Part shown: in pieces, positions 46,210 through 56,793 of the stretch
How positions within the stretch are numbered: position 1 is the stretch's first letter
Layout: each line of letters starts with the position of its first letter
Assembly: GCA_034401795.1 (NCBI GenBank)
Contig: CM067367.1
Location: 32,935,733 to 32,999,732, forward strand
From: Chaetoderma sp. LZ-2023a
Taxonomy: Eukaryota; Mollusca; Caudofoveata; Chaetodermatida; Chaetodermatidae
Direction of reading: 5' to 3'
DNA: 64,000 nucleotides
The notes under the pieces: generated by a model
What the model was told of the DNA's origin: nothing
The model's database searches: none
What the model saw: only the letters and a program-made list of their open reading frames with translations
Program-made: the position numbers and the translations under genes

Positions 46210-47189
46210 GAATCTTCAATCTGTGCGTTTGGAGAATCTCGAGTCTGAAAGCTTCCAGGATAAGGTTTCTTCAAGATCTCAGGAAATTATTGACTCGGCC
46301 AGAAGGGAATCGACCCGTCGAGTTTACAAGGGTCATCTTAAAATCTTTGGTAAATGGTGTTCAGACCAAGGTTTCGCGCCCGATTCTGTTTCTATACCAC
46401 AAGTGTTAGATTTTTTTAGCTTATCTGTTTGACTCTTTGAATTTGTCAGCTAATACTGTCAGGGGATATAGATTTTCGCTTGCATCTTCCCTTCTTTGTC
46501 TTCTGAATGCTGATGTCAAGGATACTAAGACTCTTAATAGCTTTATTAGAGGTCTAGGTAATATTCGTCTTCCTCTGGCTTTGGTTCTTCAAGTCTTGGC
46601 AGGTCGCCATTTTGAACCTATATCGTCTATCAGTATTAAGCTTTTAACTCTTAAAGCGGTTTTTCTTGTGGCTGCTGCATCTGCTAGAAGACGTTCAGAG
46701 ATTCATGCTCTTTCTGCAAAAAGGGATAGATTTATAGTGTCAGGTGACGGTTTGGTTTTATATCCGAGAAGGGATTTTCTATCTAAAACACAGTCTAACC
46801 GTTTTCCTGCTAGTCCTATTATTTTAAAATCTTTGTCGTCTTTTTCGCCTTGCGACAAACTTTGGTGTCCGGTTAGGGCGTTAAGAACTTATAAACAGTG
46901 AACCGATTTTAAAAGAACAGATCCTTCCCATTTATGGGTTTCCTATGCGGAAGACTTATCTAAGCCGGTATCAAAGGCTATGATTGCCAGATGGCTTTGT
47001 GAGATGATTAAGCTTTGCTACAAAATAGCGTCTCCGGATCAAATTGATCTCGCGCATATTAAAGCCCATGACGTTAGGGGCATGTCTACTTCTTTCGCTC
47101 TTTTTGCCGGTTCATCGTTAGATGAGGTCATGCAGGTGGCAGGATGGAAATCTGAATCTACTTTTACCTCATTTTATCTTAAAGACTAG
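46210..47189 (+). pseudogene. DIRS-1 tyrosine recombinase
   Basis: The N-terminal SAM-like part 'SARRESTRRVYKGHLKIFGK' is at the end of the 45761-46432 frame. A one-T insertion in the T-run at 46411-46417 shifts the frame to 46437 onward ('NLSANTVRGYRFSLASSLL'). Catalytic residues: Arg in 'SARRRSEIHALS', His and Arg in 'IKAHDVRGMSTS', Trp and Tyr in 'AGWKSESTFTSFYLKD', the last ending at TAG 47187-47189. A TGA at 46899-46901 interrupts 'RTYKQ*TDFKRTDPSHLW', probably from CGA. All catalytic residues remain. It would integrate the circular DNA into a target without a target-site duplication. Confidence 0.88.
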
Positions 47190-47502
47190 AGTGCAGCAGC
47201 TTCATTCTTCCGTAATATTACGATTTTAACTAAAAAAGCCGAAGACCATATAACCAGCACTTCCCACCATTTTCGTTAGGACTGTGCGTCTGTAAAAAGG
47301 GTGAGAGTCTTCTTTGGTTTTTATTTAGTTCTTTAAGTTCTACTTATCCTTATTTGTTAAATCACGGTGTGATTGAGTTATATGCACTATTATGTTATGT
47401 TATTAACATTGGGATAAGATTGGTTTGATTTTTATCCTGTGTTAATGATTCTCTAATCTCCTCCCACCATATGTGGACAGGGGGCACTGACCAAATCTAC
47501 GG

Positions 47503-47635
47503 GTTTAGCAAGTAGTGATTGAACGGTAATGGATGTTTTTTGTGGTGTAATAACAACCGCCCACAGACCCCCCTTGCGGGTTGGTCTGTTGTTTTATTAA
47601 CCACTATAAAAACATACTTACCGTTCAATCACTAC
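47503..47635. repeat. DIRS-1 internal complementary region
   Basis: First part (47503-47556) is the reverse complement of the left tip 42192-42245. Second part (47557-47635) is the reverse complement of the right tip 47943-48022. The join 'ataacaac|cgcccacag' represents the circle junction template. Confidence 0.88.
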
Positions 47636-47773
47636 GACCCGGCCTCAGCCACCCCGCGTGGTAAGATTTGAGAATCAGATGTGAAATATTTTGCACTTAA
47701 ATTTAGAAAAGTGAATCTGTTTCCTATTCGGGCTCTAATGCGCATGTGCGAGCGCGCCTAGCGACAAGCGTCA

Positions 47774-47960
47774 CTATGAGGTGAGTATAGACTGGTGCCA
47801 GTCTATACTTGATGGTAGGCTGGAGATGGGACTCAACCAGTAGCCTGGTTGAGGGTCCATAGGAATAGGATTAGGCATGGGGAGGTGGGTATGCAGGCAT
47901 AAAAATCTTATTCTGATAGCAAAATGCAGATAATTGATTTAGCAAGTAGTGATTGAACGG
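47774..47960. repeat. DIRS-1 right inverted terminal repeat
   Basis: Inverted partner of 42223-42398. It is followed by the unique right tip 'taagtatgtttttatagtgg' to 48022. Confidence 0.9.
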
Positions 47961-48574
47961 TAAGTATGTTTTTATAGTGGTTAATAAAACAACAGACCAA
48001 CCCGCAAGGGTGGGTCTGTGGGGGGATTTTGTAAAAGATTTACCGGAATGTGTCAAAACATATCTACTGCTTAACTGCCTTGTGGATTTCAACCATATTT
48101 TACTAGAAGGACCCTGTCGTGTTAGGGATCTATTCAGAATTTTTATTAGTCAATTTCTGGGTTGAGTACCTTAGATTTTATGAAAAATTTACCGGAAATT
48201 GTCAAAACACATCTCCTTAACCAGTTGGTGGATTTCAACCAAATTTAGATGCAAGGTTTCTGTGGCGGTAGGCTTCACCAGAACTTATATTCAGAATTTT
48301 ACTCGGTCAATTTTTTGTGGTGAAAATCTTGTCAAAGCGCATCTCCCTAACCACTTGGTGGATTTTAACCAAATTTGTCCAGAACGATTTTACTGTGGTT
48401 GTTTCAAAATAATTAACAGCTGTATAGTTTTCTTGAAATTGAGATTCGGAGAGTGCAGGGATGGATCGATCCCCACATGGCTAAAGCGTAGGTGGAGCTT
48501 AGCTAGAGATGGGCGGGATATAGTTAAACCTGGATTCCTCATTAAACTCGGATTATAACTTTACTTTCTTTCAG

Positions 48575-48766
48575 GGAGTTGTCTTGACTCATGGAAATTT
48601 GCGCAATCAGATGGAAGGAATGATACAATCTTGGGGTTGGACACGAAATGATGTGATCTTACATGTGTTGCCATTGCACCATATCCACGGTATTGTGAAC
48701 GTTTTGATGACGCCTCTATATTGTGGCGCGGTCTGCGTACTTCTACCGAAGTTTGATGCTCAGACA
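48575..48766 (+). CDS. ACSF3: ACSF3 coding exon 2
   Basis: 64 codons, phase 0 at both ends. The acceptor is tttctttcag and the donor gtaagt. It completes the ATP loop (G-V-V-L-T-H) and carries 'LHVLPLHHIHGIVNVLMTPL', the A4-type motif of acyl-CoA synthetases that shapes the acyl pocket. The DIRS-1 element lies in the intron before it. Confidence 0.92.
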
Positions 48767-48805
48767 GTAAGTATTGTGGTGGTGTACAGTAGGTTTACGC
48801 AATTA

Positions 48806-49245
48806 TGTGATTAAATCAAAAATCACAATTTTGTTTTAAACCTTTAATTTATATGATTAAAAATTAAATAATCGAATAATCGTGAATAATTCTACAGCAT
48901 AAAATATTTGAAAACCTACCTTTTAATTACTCTTTAATGCGATCGGTCATGAAAATTGACATTTTGCTCAGTGCAGGCCAATAGAAGACTATTTTTGAAA
49001 ACGTATCACTGGAATGACTGGCTCATAAATCGAGCCAGGCATTCCAGTGAAACATTTTCAAAAATAGTCTTCTCTTGGCCGGCAAATTAACTTTTCTAAA
49101 CACCACTGCAATTTTCGTCATTGATATTGTTTTGTTGTTACATCTTGGTAATTTGTACCCAAGCTGATTAATCAAATAATCACGATTATTCTGAAATAAT
49201 TGATCGTGATCACTCAAAGCAAATCGCACAAGCCTACTGGTATAC
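48806..49245. mobile_element. Family C element, copy 1 (hAT-like MITE) with a family B-type hairpin
   Basis: Ends are agtaggtttacgcaatta (left) and, reversed, agtaggcttgtgcgattt (right). AT-rich arms ('gattaaa.aattaaataatc') surround the central hairpin 48985-49065 built on 'actggaatgactggctc'. The flanks look like an imperfect 7-8 bp duplication. A second copy is at 49488-49934, and one end recurs at 55560-55625. Confidence 0.65.
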
Positions 49246-49472
49246 ATTACAGATCATAAATAAGTGATAATGTTGGCAAAACAGAAGCATGTTACATACA
49301 TGTATACCTTTGCCCCATAAGGGGAAAATGGTATTGCGATTAGTTCTGTCTGTCTGTGTTCAGAGCTCTATCTCAATGAGGTCGATAAAATCTCAATATT
49401 TGTGGGTTTTAGACGTTGCCGATTCTTTTTTTGTATTTTCTGTAAATTTCAGGAGTAGTCCCAAAGTTGTGT

Positions 49473-50400
49473 AATCCTAGTGTATGGCGATTACGTGATT
49501 AAATTGAAAATTGCGATTATGTTTTAAATCGTGAATTTATATGATTAAGAAGTAAATAATCGAATTATCGTGAATATTTTCGATTTAATAAATTATTTCA
49601 AAACCTGACTTTCAATTTTAATGCGATCGGTCATGAAAAATTACATTTTGCTTAGTGAATGTATGTCCGTTTGCAGGGCAAGAGAAGACAATTTTTGAAA
49701 ATGTATTACTGGAATGGCTGGCTCAAGAATCGAGCCAGGCATTCCAGTGATACATTTTCAAAAATTGTCGTCTCTTGCCCTGCAAATGGACCGTTCTAAA
49801 CACTGTTGCAATTTTCGTCATTGATATTCTTTTGTTGTTATGTCTTGGTAATTTGTATCCAATCTGATTAATCAAGTAATCATGATTATTTTTTAATCAA
49901 CGATTGCAATCACTCAACACAATAATCGCACAAGCCTAGTATGGTCACACTCTTTCATGTTAAAATTAAAATCTGAACCAAATCAAACCTGTAGTTTTCG
50001 TGATATCCATGGATCCCGAATTTGATCTGATCTGGATCTGGGTTCTTTTATCCAGATCACGGTCAAAGTCTGGAAATCCTCTTACACGGCAAGCTCCTTG
50101 GTCATGTTCAAATTGAGCCAAATCAGGTCAGTAGTTTTTAGGTACAGTCCATAATAAGCTTTTGTGACTGAGTCGGCTGACTCAGAGCCATGATGGTTTA
50201 TTTGAGCTGCTGCCCGCAACTAAAAACTCCTGATTGGCTCAAACTTTAACACAACGAAGGAACTTGCCGTGATTGGCCGTGATCTGAATAACCCAGATAC
50301 GGATCAGATCAAATTCTAGATCTGTGGATAAATGAAAAACTACTGGTCGGACTTGGCTAAAATTTTAACACACGAAAGGGTATGACCATACACTAGGATT
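49473..50400. mobile_element. Family E large foldback with family C copy 2 nested in its left end
   Basis: E starts with 'aatcctagtgtatgg' (49473-49487) and ends with its exact reverse at 50386-50400. Arms of ~200 bp ('tggtca.actctttc.tgttaaa' and 'gatctgatctggatctgggt' with inverted partners) meet near 50180. Family C copy 2 (49488-49934), with hairpin 49688-49775, interrupts the left tip, after which E resumes with 'cctagtatggtcacac'. No coding capacity. Confidence 0.7.
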
Positions 50401-50538
50401 CCAGAACCTTGGGCATAATAAAACGATCACGGAAACTTGAAAATTGAAAAAAGATTCGTGAAAATCTGAAAGCGTTTTAGAAAAATTGGAGCGTGAGTGT
50501 CTGCAATCTCTGAATGCTCTTGTTATTATTTGATACAG

Positions 50539-50717
50539 GTCTGGTCAAAGTTGCTTAACCCTGACACATCAAATGGAAACCAGCGTATCAATGTGTTTAT
50601 GGCTGTTCCTACAGTCTATGCTAAGCTTATTGATGACTTCAATGATCGGTTAAGCCGTGGCAGGAGCACAAAATTCATGAAAAGATATGTGAAGTCCATC
50701 TGTTCTAGTCGTATTCG
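50539..50717 (+). CDS. ACSF3: ACSF3 coding exon 3
   Basis: 59 codons plus two bases. The acceptor is gatacag and the donor gtaaga. It encodes 'INVFMAVPTVYAKLIDDFND' and a basic stretch ending C-S-S-R-I-R. The split Arg codon (CG|C) is completed by exon 4. It corresponds to the core helix region of the adenylating domain. Confidence 0.9.
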
Positions 50718-51143
50718 GTAAGATTCCTTGATGTCATAAATAAACAATGCAGCTTATACCATGGCTGGTGTCAAATACAAAAGGACATATATGTGGAATC
50801 TCAGAATGGACCCTTCCAGTTTTAGCCATGCCCCGCACATCTCTAGATAAATATTCAACAGAACATTTCTTAGCTCGTTCTCAAAATTGTACTAACATGT
50901 TTTTGTTTTGGAGACGTGTCAACTTATAAGCCCTACTGTGTCTGTTTGAAGACAGTTATAGATGTAAGCGAAATATTTTGAGACTAATTTGAATGGAAGT
51001 TCTTGCTGCCATGGCTGCCAGGAAAAATTGTTCACAAAATAATATATAAAATATGGATTTTATTTTTGACAGATAGATAACTCCTTTCCGACGGTGGTGT
51101 CAACGATAAATTTTGTGCTTAGCAGATGGCATTGTATCTAGCC

Positions 51144-51572
51144 TACAGTACAGCTCAGTAATAACTTAAATATGTTTCCAAAGCAAACTAAAATATACTG
51201 TTGAATATTTTGAACATAATTTGATAAGACATTGCCGCCTAATGCAGCAATGGCTTCCAGTCATATTAAGTCCAAAATATTCAACAGTACAATTCTTACA
51301 TCGTCTTTAACCCTTTAACACTCATATCAGCCAGAAGACTATTTTTGAAAATTTACCACTGGAATGACTGGCTCGATAACCGAGCCAGTCATTCCAGTGG
51401 TAAATTTTCAAAAATAGTCTTCTCTTGATCTACAAATGGTAATTTTCTATGAGAAAATTAAAATTTTCTTGAACAAATTTGAGGGCTAACGGATTAAAAT
51501 TGTTAGAAATAATGTGTTTCTATTTTGGCTTTGGAAACCTTTTAAGTTAACTCATTTATGAGCTGTAGTGTA
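51144..51572. mobile_element. Family A element with a family B element nested inside
   Basis: Left TIR tacagtacagctca (51144) and right TIR tgagctgtagtgta (to 51572). Foldback core at 51196-51293. Between the core and the right TIR sits a family B MITE (51311-51493) between TTAA at 51307-51310 and 51494-51497. The right end lies 40 bp upstream of ACSF3 exon 4. Confidence 0.8.
51311..51493. mobile_element. Family B MITE with a perfect 43-bp hairpin
   Basis: ccctttaacactca at the left and, reversed, tccgttagccctca at the right, with TTAA on both sides. Arms 51333-51375 and 51381-51423 are fully complementary over 43 bp with loop ataac. Confidence 0.85.
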
Positions 51573-51612
51573 TAATGCTAAAACCTATAAAAATCATGAC
51601 TTGTCTACACAG

Positions 51613-51758
51613 CTTAATGGTGAGTGGATCTGCCGCATTACCGCAGCCGATTATGGAGCGCTGGTTTGACATCACTGGGCATCATCTCTTGGAGCGTTAT
51701 GGAATGACAGAGATTGGCATGGCGCTGACAAACCCTCTTAATGGCCCTTTTGTTGCAG
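51613..51758 (+). CDS. ACSF3: ACSF3 coding exon 4
   Basis: Phase 2 to 1. The acceptor is tctacacag and the donor gcag|gtgctc. It holds '[17 protein letters not shown]' and '[20 protein letters not shown]', the A5 adenine-binding motif (Y-G-M-T-E). Family A elements end 40 bp before it and begin 15 bp after it. Confidence 0.92.
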
Positions 51759-51773
51759 GTGCTCTATTAGAAA

Positions 51774-52020
51774 TACAGTACAGCTCATAAAAAGTTTAAA
51801 TGTTTCCAAAACAAACAAATGTTACATTTAGTTAGTAAATTTTGAAGACAATATAAAAAATGTTCCGTTGAATAAGTTGGAGTTAATTTGATTGGACGCC
51901 ATTACTGCTTTATTATCCCCACACATTTTGGGATTCTGGTAATTTAGAGTTCAAAGTATATAAATTGATTCCAAGGTGTTCCAAAGTGGACGCAGCTTAG
52001 ATAGAAATGGATCAATGTTC
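51774..52020. repeat. Family A-related piece directly after exon 4
   Basis: tacagtacagctca starts 15 bp after the exon 4 donor. The foldback arm 'gttgaataagttggagttaa' and the A-type flank ('ttccaaagtggacgcagctta') follow. The right arm is missing. Confidence 0.7.
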
Positions 52021-52189
52021 AGTACCCGATTCTTGATCGTAAGTTACAGATGGATTCCAAATACTGTTTGAACTTGCATTCTTACTATATTTTGCTGCAT
52101 ATTGGCCAGAAAACTCGCATTAGTGAATCACCAGAATCGCTGTGACAATAATAAACACACTATCTCGTCTGTCTCATTGTGACAAGTTT

Positions 52190-52560
52190 TCAGATTTTCC
52201 TGGGAGTTATTTTGAATCAGAGCCAAAGTTTTGAAATACTGGTGTATTGTCACGGCCTTTCCTGTGTTAAGATTTGAGCCAAATCGGGCCAGTAGTTTTC
52301 AAGATATACACAGGCCAAGAATTTGATCCCATCTGGATCCAGGTTATTTTATCCTGATCATGGCGCTAAAGTCTGGAAATCCTCATCGCAAGTTCTTTCT
52401 TGTGTTTAAATTTGAGTCAAACCAGATCAGTAGTTATTGAGATACAGCTCCAGACAGACACACACAGACACATGTATGCATGGATAGACAGACAGAAAGA
52501 CAGACAGACCTGACCCCGATACCCTCTTCCCCTTACGCGCTAGGGTAATAATAACTTATG
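52190..52560. repeat. Family E-related half copy with a CAGA run
   Basis: Shares 'gccaaatcgggccagtagtt', 'gatctggatccaggtta.ttt' and 'tctggaaatcctc' with 49936-50150. It ends in a cagacagac tract (52450-52510) and 'ttacgcgctagggtaataat'. Confidence 0.65.
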
Positions 52561-52594
52561 TGATAAACAGTGCTTCTCATGGTATCTAAATTCT

Positions 52595-52930
52595 GGAGGT
52601 CCCAGTGGACCCACACCTAGAAATCTAGGGGTCCCAACTTAAAATCTGGGGGTCCCAAGCTGGAATTTGAGATTCTTTTGAAGTTTTTCTCATCCATGCT
52701 AAAAGTAGAAAGTGTCATGGGTGCACAACTGAATTTTGGGGGTTGCCATGCTACATGTAGATTTTATGTTTACGTTTGTGCAAAAAAAAACCCTGTAAAA
52801 CTTTATATTTAACAATCATGCAAGATTTTCAGGTGTCCCATTGGACCCACTACCACAACTTTTGGGGGTCCCAAGTTACATTTTGAGGGTCTATACCTTC
52901 AAAAGGACCCTTATAAGGAACACTGGTGAT
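52595..52930. repeat. Repeat with 'gggggtccca' phrases
   Basis: 'aatct.gggggtcccaa' and variants recur about six times between 52600 and 52900, together with 'ggacccac'. Unclassified. Confidence 0.5.
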
Positions 52931-53094
52931 AAATAGCATCTCAAACTCGCTTGCCATTTCATATGAAATATATCACACTCATTTTAGTCATTTAGTATTA
53001 TTTCATTTGGAACTTGGTGATTCCATGAGATCGGACTAAACTTGTGTGGTAAATTTAATACGAAATGGTACCTATTATGATCGCCTCTATTTAA

Positions 53095-53325
53095 CCCTTT
53101 AGCCTGTAAATCTTTTCAAGAAAATTTCAATTTTCTCATGGAAAATGTCTGTTTGCAGATGACTAGAAGGCTATGTTTGAAAATTTATCACTGGAATGAC
53201 TGGCTCGGTTATCGAGCCAGTCATTCCAGTGGTAAATTTTCAGAAATGGCCTTCTCTTGGTCTGCAAATGGACATTTCTCAAGACCACTGCGGAGGTTGT
53301 TTTGGCTAATATGAGTGTTAAAGGG
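53095..53325. mobile_element. Family B MITE in ACSF3 intron 4
   Basis: TTAA at 53091-53094 then ccctttagcctg. The hairpin arms are built on 'cactggaatgactggctcgg'. The right end is gagtgttaaaggg at ~53325 without a right TTAA. It ends 48 bp before exon 5. Confidence 0.75.
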
Positions 53326-53372
53326 GTACGGCCTAGCACACATTATTTGTATATATTGATGTTCTCCACCAG

Positions 53373-53492
53373 GCACTGTTGGTCAACCATTCCCGGGAAC
53401 AGATGTATGCATCGTACAGAATAATGTTGCTTCACCAATGGGCTACGATGTCATTGCACGTGGGAATTCCAGATCCACTACTGTCATGCCTG
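53373..53492 (+). CDS. ACSF3: ACSF3 coding exon 5
   Basis: Phase 1 to 1. The acceptor is ctccaccag. It encodes 'GTVGQPFPGTDVCIVQNNVA' and a divergent linker ending 'TTVMPG'. The donor is taken as g|gtgtgt at 53493 because it keeps the frame with exon 6; a second GT at 53497 would read a stop. Confidence 0.85.
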
Positions 53493-53504
53493 GTGTGTAG
53501 GTAT

Positions 53505-53975
53505 ATGTTAGTCATAGGGAGCAACACCACTCAGTCAAATTAGTTTCAAAATATTTAACAGCTTGCCCGTATAGTTTTCTGGAAATTGATAGTCAGGGAT
53601 CGATCGATCCCAACCTGAGTGAGGTGTGGGTGGGGGTTAGCTAGAGATGGGTGGGGCATAGCTAAAACTAGAAAGATCAATTAGCCAAATCTTGATCAAA
53701 TTGTTTGTCTGTACACATTCAAGTCAATTTGAACTCTGTAACATGCAAACCAGCTAAAAATGGCTTCCGGTGTTGTTTTGAAAAAATGTCGATTTGCAGA
53801 CCAAGACACGTTTTGAAAATTTATCATTCAAATAACTGGCTTGATAAATCGAGCCAGTCATTCCAATTTTAAATTTTCAAAAATAGTCTGCTTTTAGCCT
53901 GCAAATGGACATTTTCTATGAGAAAATTGAACATTTCTTGAACAAATTTGAGGGTTAGTGTGTTAAATAATGATA
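53505..53975. repeat. Family A composite half plus diverged family B copy
   Basis: 53505-53690 is a right-arm A piece with the 'gggatcgatcgatccc' flank, starting 13 bp after exon 5. 53740-53975 is an old family B copy with hairpin 53808-53893. Confidence 0.7.
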
Positions 53976-54629
53976 GCTGACATTAACCTTATCACTCTGA
54001 TAAATTAAAAAAATTTTAGATTAAATTAAAAGATGAACAGGTCTTTATTTTTCAACAAAGTTGGTGTTAGATGTTGCTGTCGTGGCTACATCGTCCACCA
54101 AAAATTGTTGAAAAATGTACACAGTTTTCTTTGCTATTAACACAGTAAAAGATAGAATATTGACATCAGAGTGGTAAGGGTTAATAGAACTAGGCTTCTG
54201 CAATTTTCAACTTAACCGTAAACGTAGATTCTTTTCAAATTCACCATTGTTTTATATATTTAAGCAGAAAAAATTAGAAAATCATGCATATTTTTATGTA
54301 CATTAACCTTTTCAAATTGCATACTTAACGAGAATAAGAAAAGAACCGATTTGTATTATCCTTGTTTTATATTCCTAGCTACTTTTGTCTACGCATATCG
54401 GATAAATTAGTCAAGCGACCACCTCTGTAAGCATATGTACATAACACCTTGGGTACTAATCACCGTGATATAATAAGAATTAAAGGTATAGTTGAATGAC
54501 GAAAGCTGCAATGGTATTTGAAAGTTTATGCAGTAGAAATTATTCACGGTTTTGATTATTTAATATTTATACCCTGCCAAAAAATTTGACATGGTATTAT
54601 GTAATGGCGCCAGGTGGGCGAGCGGGCAT
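53976..54629. other. No gene recognised (ACSF3 intron 5)
   Basis: AT-rich intronic sequence without a feature I can name. Confidence 0.5.
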
Positions 54630-55480
54630 GCGGGCGACAGAGTGGTTTCCGGATGATAACTCCATTACCGTTTATCGGATCGCTTTGAAACTTCATGGAG
54701 TGGTTGGACTAGGTCTGGGGAAGAAACATATCGAAATTGACTATGATCCGAAATCCAAGATGGCCGCCAGTCACAGGCGGCCATCTTGAAAATTGGTTTC
54801 TGGATGATAACTCTGTTACCGTTTATCGGATCGCTTTGAAACTTCATAGACTGGTTGGACTACATTTGAGGAAGAAAGCTATCGAAACTGACAATGATCC
54901 GAAATCCAAGATGGCCACCAGCCACTGGTAGCCATCTTGAAAATCGGTTTCCAGATGATAACTCCGTTATCGTTTATCGGCTTGCTATGAAACTTCATAG
55001 GGTGGTTCGACTTCCTCTGGGTAAGAAACCTATCCAGATTGACAATGATCCGAAATCCAAGATGGCCGCCAGCCACCGGTAGCCATCTTGAAAATTGGTT
55101 TCCAGATGATAACTCCGTTACTGTTTATCCGATCGCTTTGAAACTTCATACAGTGGTTGGACTAGGTCTGAGGAAGAAACCTATTGAAATCAACAATGAA
55201 CTGAAATCCTAGATGGCCGCCAGGCACGGGCTGCCATCTTGAAAGTTGGTTTCTGGATGATATCTCCGTTACCATTTATCGGATCACTCACTTCCTAGGG
55301 TTGTTGGAATATGTCTGGTGAAAAAACATATTGAAATTTAGAATAATTCGAAATCCAATATGGCCGCCAGTCAGCGGCAGCCGTCTTGAAGATTGGTTTC
55401 CGGACGATACCTCCTTGACCGTTTAACGGCTCGCTTTGACACTTCATAATGATGACTGGTCTGATGGGTCTGAGGAAGAA
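54630..55480. repeat. ~151-bp tandem repeat, about 5.5 units
   Basis: 'ggatgataactc' or a variant recurs at 54651, 54802, 54953, 55104, 55255 and 55402. Units contain 'gatccgaaatccaagatggc' and, at each junction, an inverted repeat (aagatggccgcc / ggcggccatctt in the first). Decay increases toward the right end. ORFs in it are shadows. Confidence 0.9.
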
Positions 55481-55559
55481 ATAAATATTTTCTGATAGCT
55501 CTCATATTCATTGGTTTGTCATCATGGCTGGGTATTATTCGCCATTTGTGGAGCTCTTG

Positions 55560-55828
55560 TTAATCATATAAATTAACGATTTAAAGAATACTCGCGATTT
55601 TCGATTTAATCGCACAAGCCTACCATTGTGTCGCCACCACAAAACAGAGAAAAACATATGAGTGGGTGAGGTTCCTGAGAACTCAACAGAATATTTATTA
55701 ACTGACTCCTGCACGTCACTTGACATTAATTTCAATAGGCAATAACTCTGGAGCTTGTGAATATTTTGAAAACATTTTGACTGAAAGTTGTTGGTGGCTT
55801 CACGACCAACAACTTTCAGTCAAATTTT
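55560..55828. repeat. Family C terminus and family A hairpin
   Basis: 55560-55625 ends 'aatcgcacaagcctac', the family C right end. 55749-55828 is a foldback with arms 'tttgactgaaagttgttggt' and the matching 'accaacaactttcagtcaaa'. Confidence 0.7.
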
Positions 55829-56032
55829 TTATTTATACAGCATATACAGAGTTAAATGGAAAATATAGTCTGCAGAAATTCAGCAGACAGACAGAAAAAA
55901 TGTAAATCAATCAAGAACAAATTTGTACACTTGACTGACTTATCGATGATCATGACAGAATTATAAGTGACAGACCGGATCCCTCCATTGTAGGTTCAGA
56001 GTATCTGATAACATGAATGTTGTTTGTTGTAG

Positions 56033-56149
56033 GGTATGAGGATGAATCAGGAGAACTATATGTAAAGGGAGACAGTGTCTTCTCACAATATTGGAATAAA
56101 CCTGAGGCAACGAAGGGCACGTTCACCAGTGATGGCTGGTTCAAAACAG
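56033..56149 (+). CDS. ACSF3: ACSF3 coding exon 6
   Basis: Phase 1 to 1. The acceptor is tttgttgtag and the donor gtactg. It reads '[20 protein letters not shown]' and '[18 protein letters not shown]', the A6-A7 region (G-E-L and D-G-W-F-x-T-G-D) that contacts the ATP ribose. Confidence 0.92.
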
Positions 56150-56524
56150 GTACTGAAGTGACATTCTAAACGGATTGATCCATTTGTAGCTATGCCACGC
56201 CCATTTCTAGGCTAAGCTTCACCCACTTTATCCTCACGTTTGAATTGATTTTAACAATTTGAATCGTGACAGAATGTCAATTTCAAATTCAAATTTACCT
56301 ATGCAGGTACAGGACATAATTTATCTGGTGTCGCATCTCAATTTGCTACACATATTTAGGTAGTTGCTATACATTCTGCAACATACATAGCTGTATCTGC
56401 TATGCAAAATTTGTACATGATTGCAATTTATTTTTGATTTTCTTAAGTTCTAGTATTAAGCCTTTCAATGACAAATCCCTGAAAAAGTAAATTCTTTAAG
56501 TACTATATACATGTATAGCATATT

Positions 56525-56604
56525 CTGTTGAATATTTTGAAATTAATCTGATTGGAAGCCATTGCTGCCTTAAGCAGTCAGATTAAGTTCAAAATATTCT
56601 ACAG
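56525..56604. repeat. Family A foldback in ACSF3 intron 6
   Basis: 'ctgttgaatattttgaaatt' against 'aagttcaaaatattctacag' around 'gccattgctgccttaagcag'. Confidence 0.85.
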
Positions 56605-56793
56605 CTTCCCTGTTTGTTTGCTCTGAGATTGAGATATAGGGAATTTATCAGTGAAAGAATTAATTACTATACATTTTTGACGACAACTATACAATTTATA
56701 ATTTGCGCAGCAATACATGCTATACAAATATAAAATTCTAAATTATGCTCTGAGATAATTTGTAAAATATTTTGAAATAATTTTTTCACATCA

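Larger units (their letters stand above)
42192..48022 (+). mobile_element. DIRS-type tyrosine-recombinase retrotransposon, structurally complete (DIRS-1)
   Basis: 5.83 kb in ACSF3 intron 1. Inverted terminal repeats are at 42223-42398 and 47774-47960. The outer tips (42192-42222 and 47961-48022) differ from each other, and both are found in reverse complement side by side in an internal complementary region at 47503-47635. This is the DIRS structure used to make circular DNA intermediates. The coding order is gag-like, RT-RNase H, methyltransferase-like, tyrosine recombinase. Lesions: frameshifts at ~43350, ~45780, ~45825 and 46412, a 118-bp duplication at 43927, and a TGA at 46899. The left tip begins gtt. 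It is on the same strand as the host gene. Confidence 0.9.
41695..48420. repeat. Family D repeat split by two nested insertions
   Basis: Family D begins at 41695 ('aggccaagtgagcttgtgct') and is interrupted at its TTAA by the family B MITE. It resumes at 41984 ('acatatctcctaaatctctt'), is interrupted again by DIRS-1 at 42192, and resumes at 48023. From 48023 to 48420 the phrase 'caaaac.catctcc..aacca' recurs three times (~150-bp units). Confidence 0.65.

Noticed and set aside
51333..51423. A microRNA gene
   Set aside because: The hairpin is the body of a multi-copy TTAA MITE; without small-RNA data it is only a foldback.
54586..55082. Overlapping ORFs on both strands
   Set aside because: Repeated shadows of the ~151-bp satellite.
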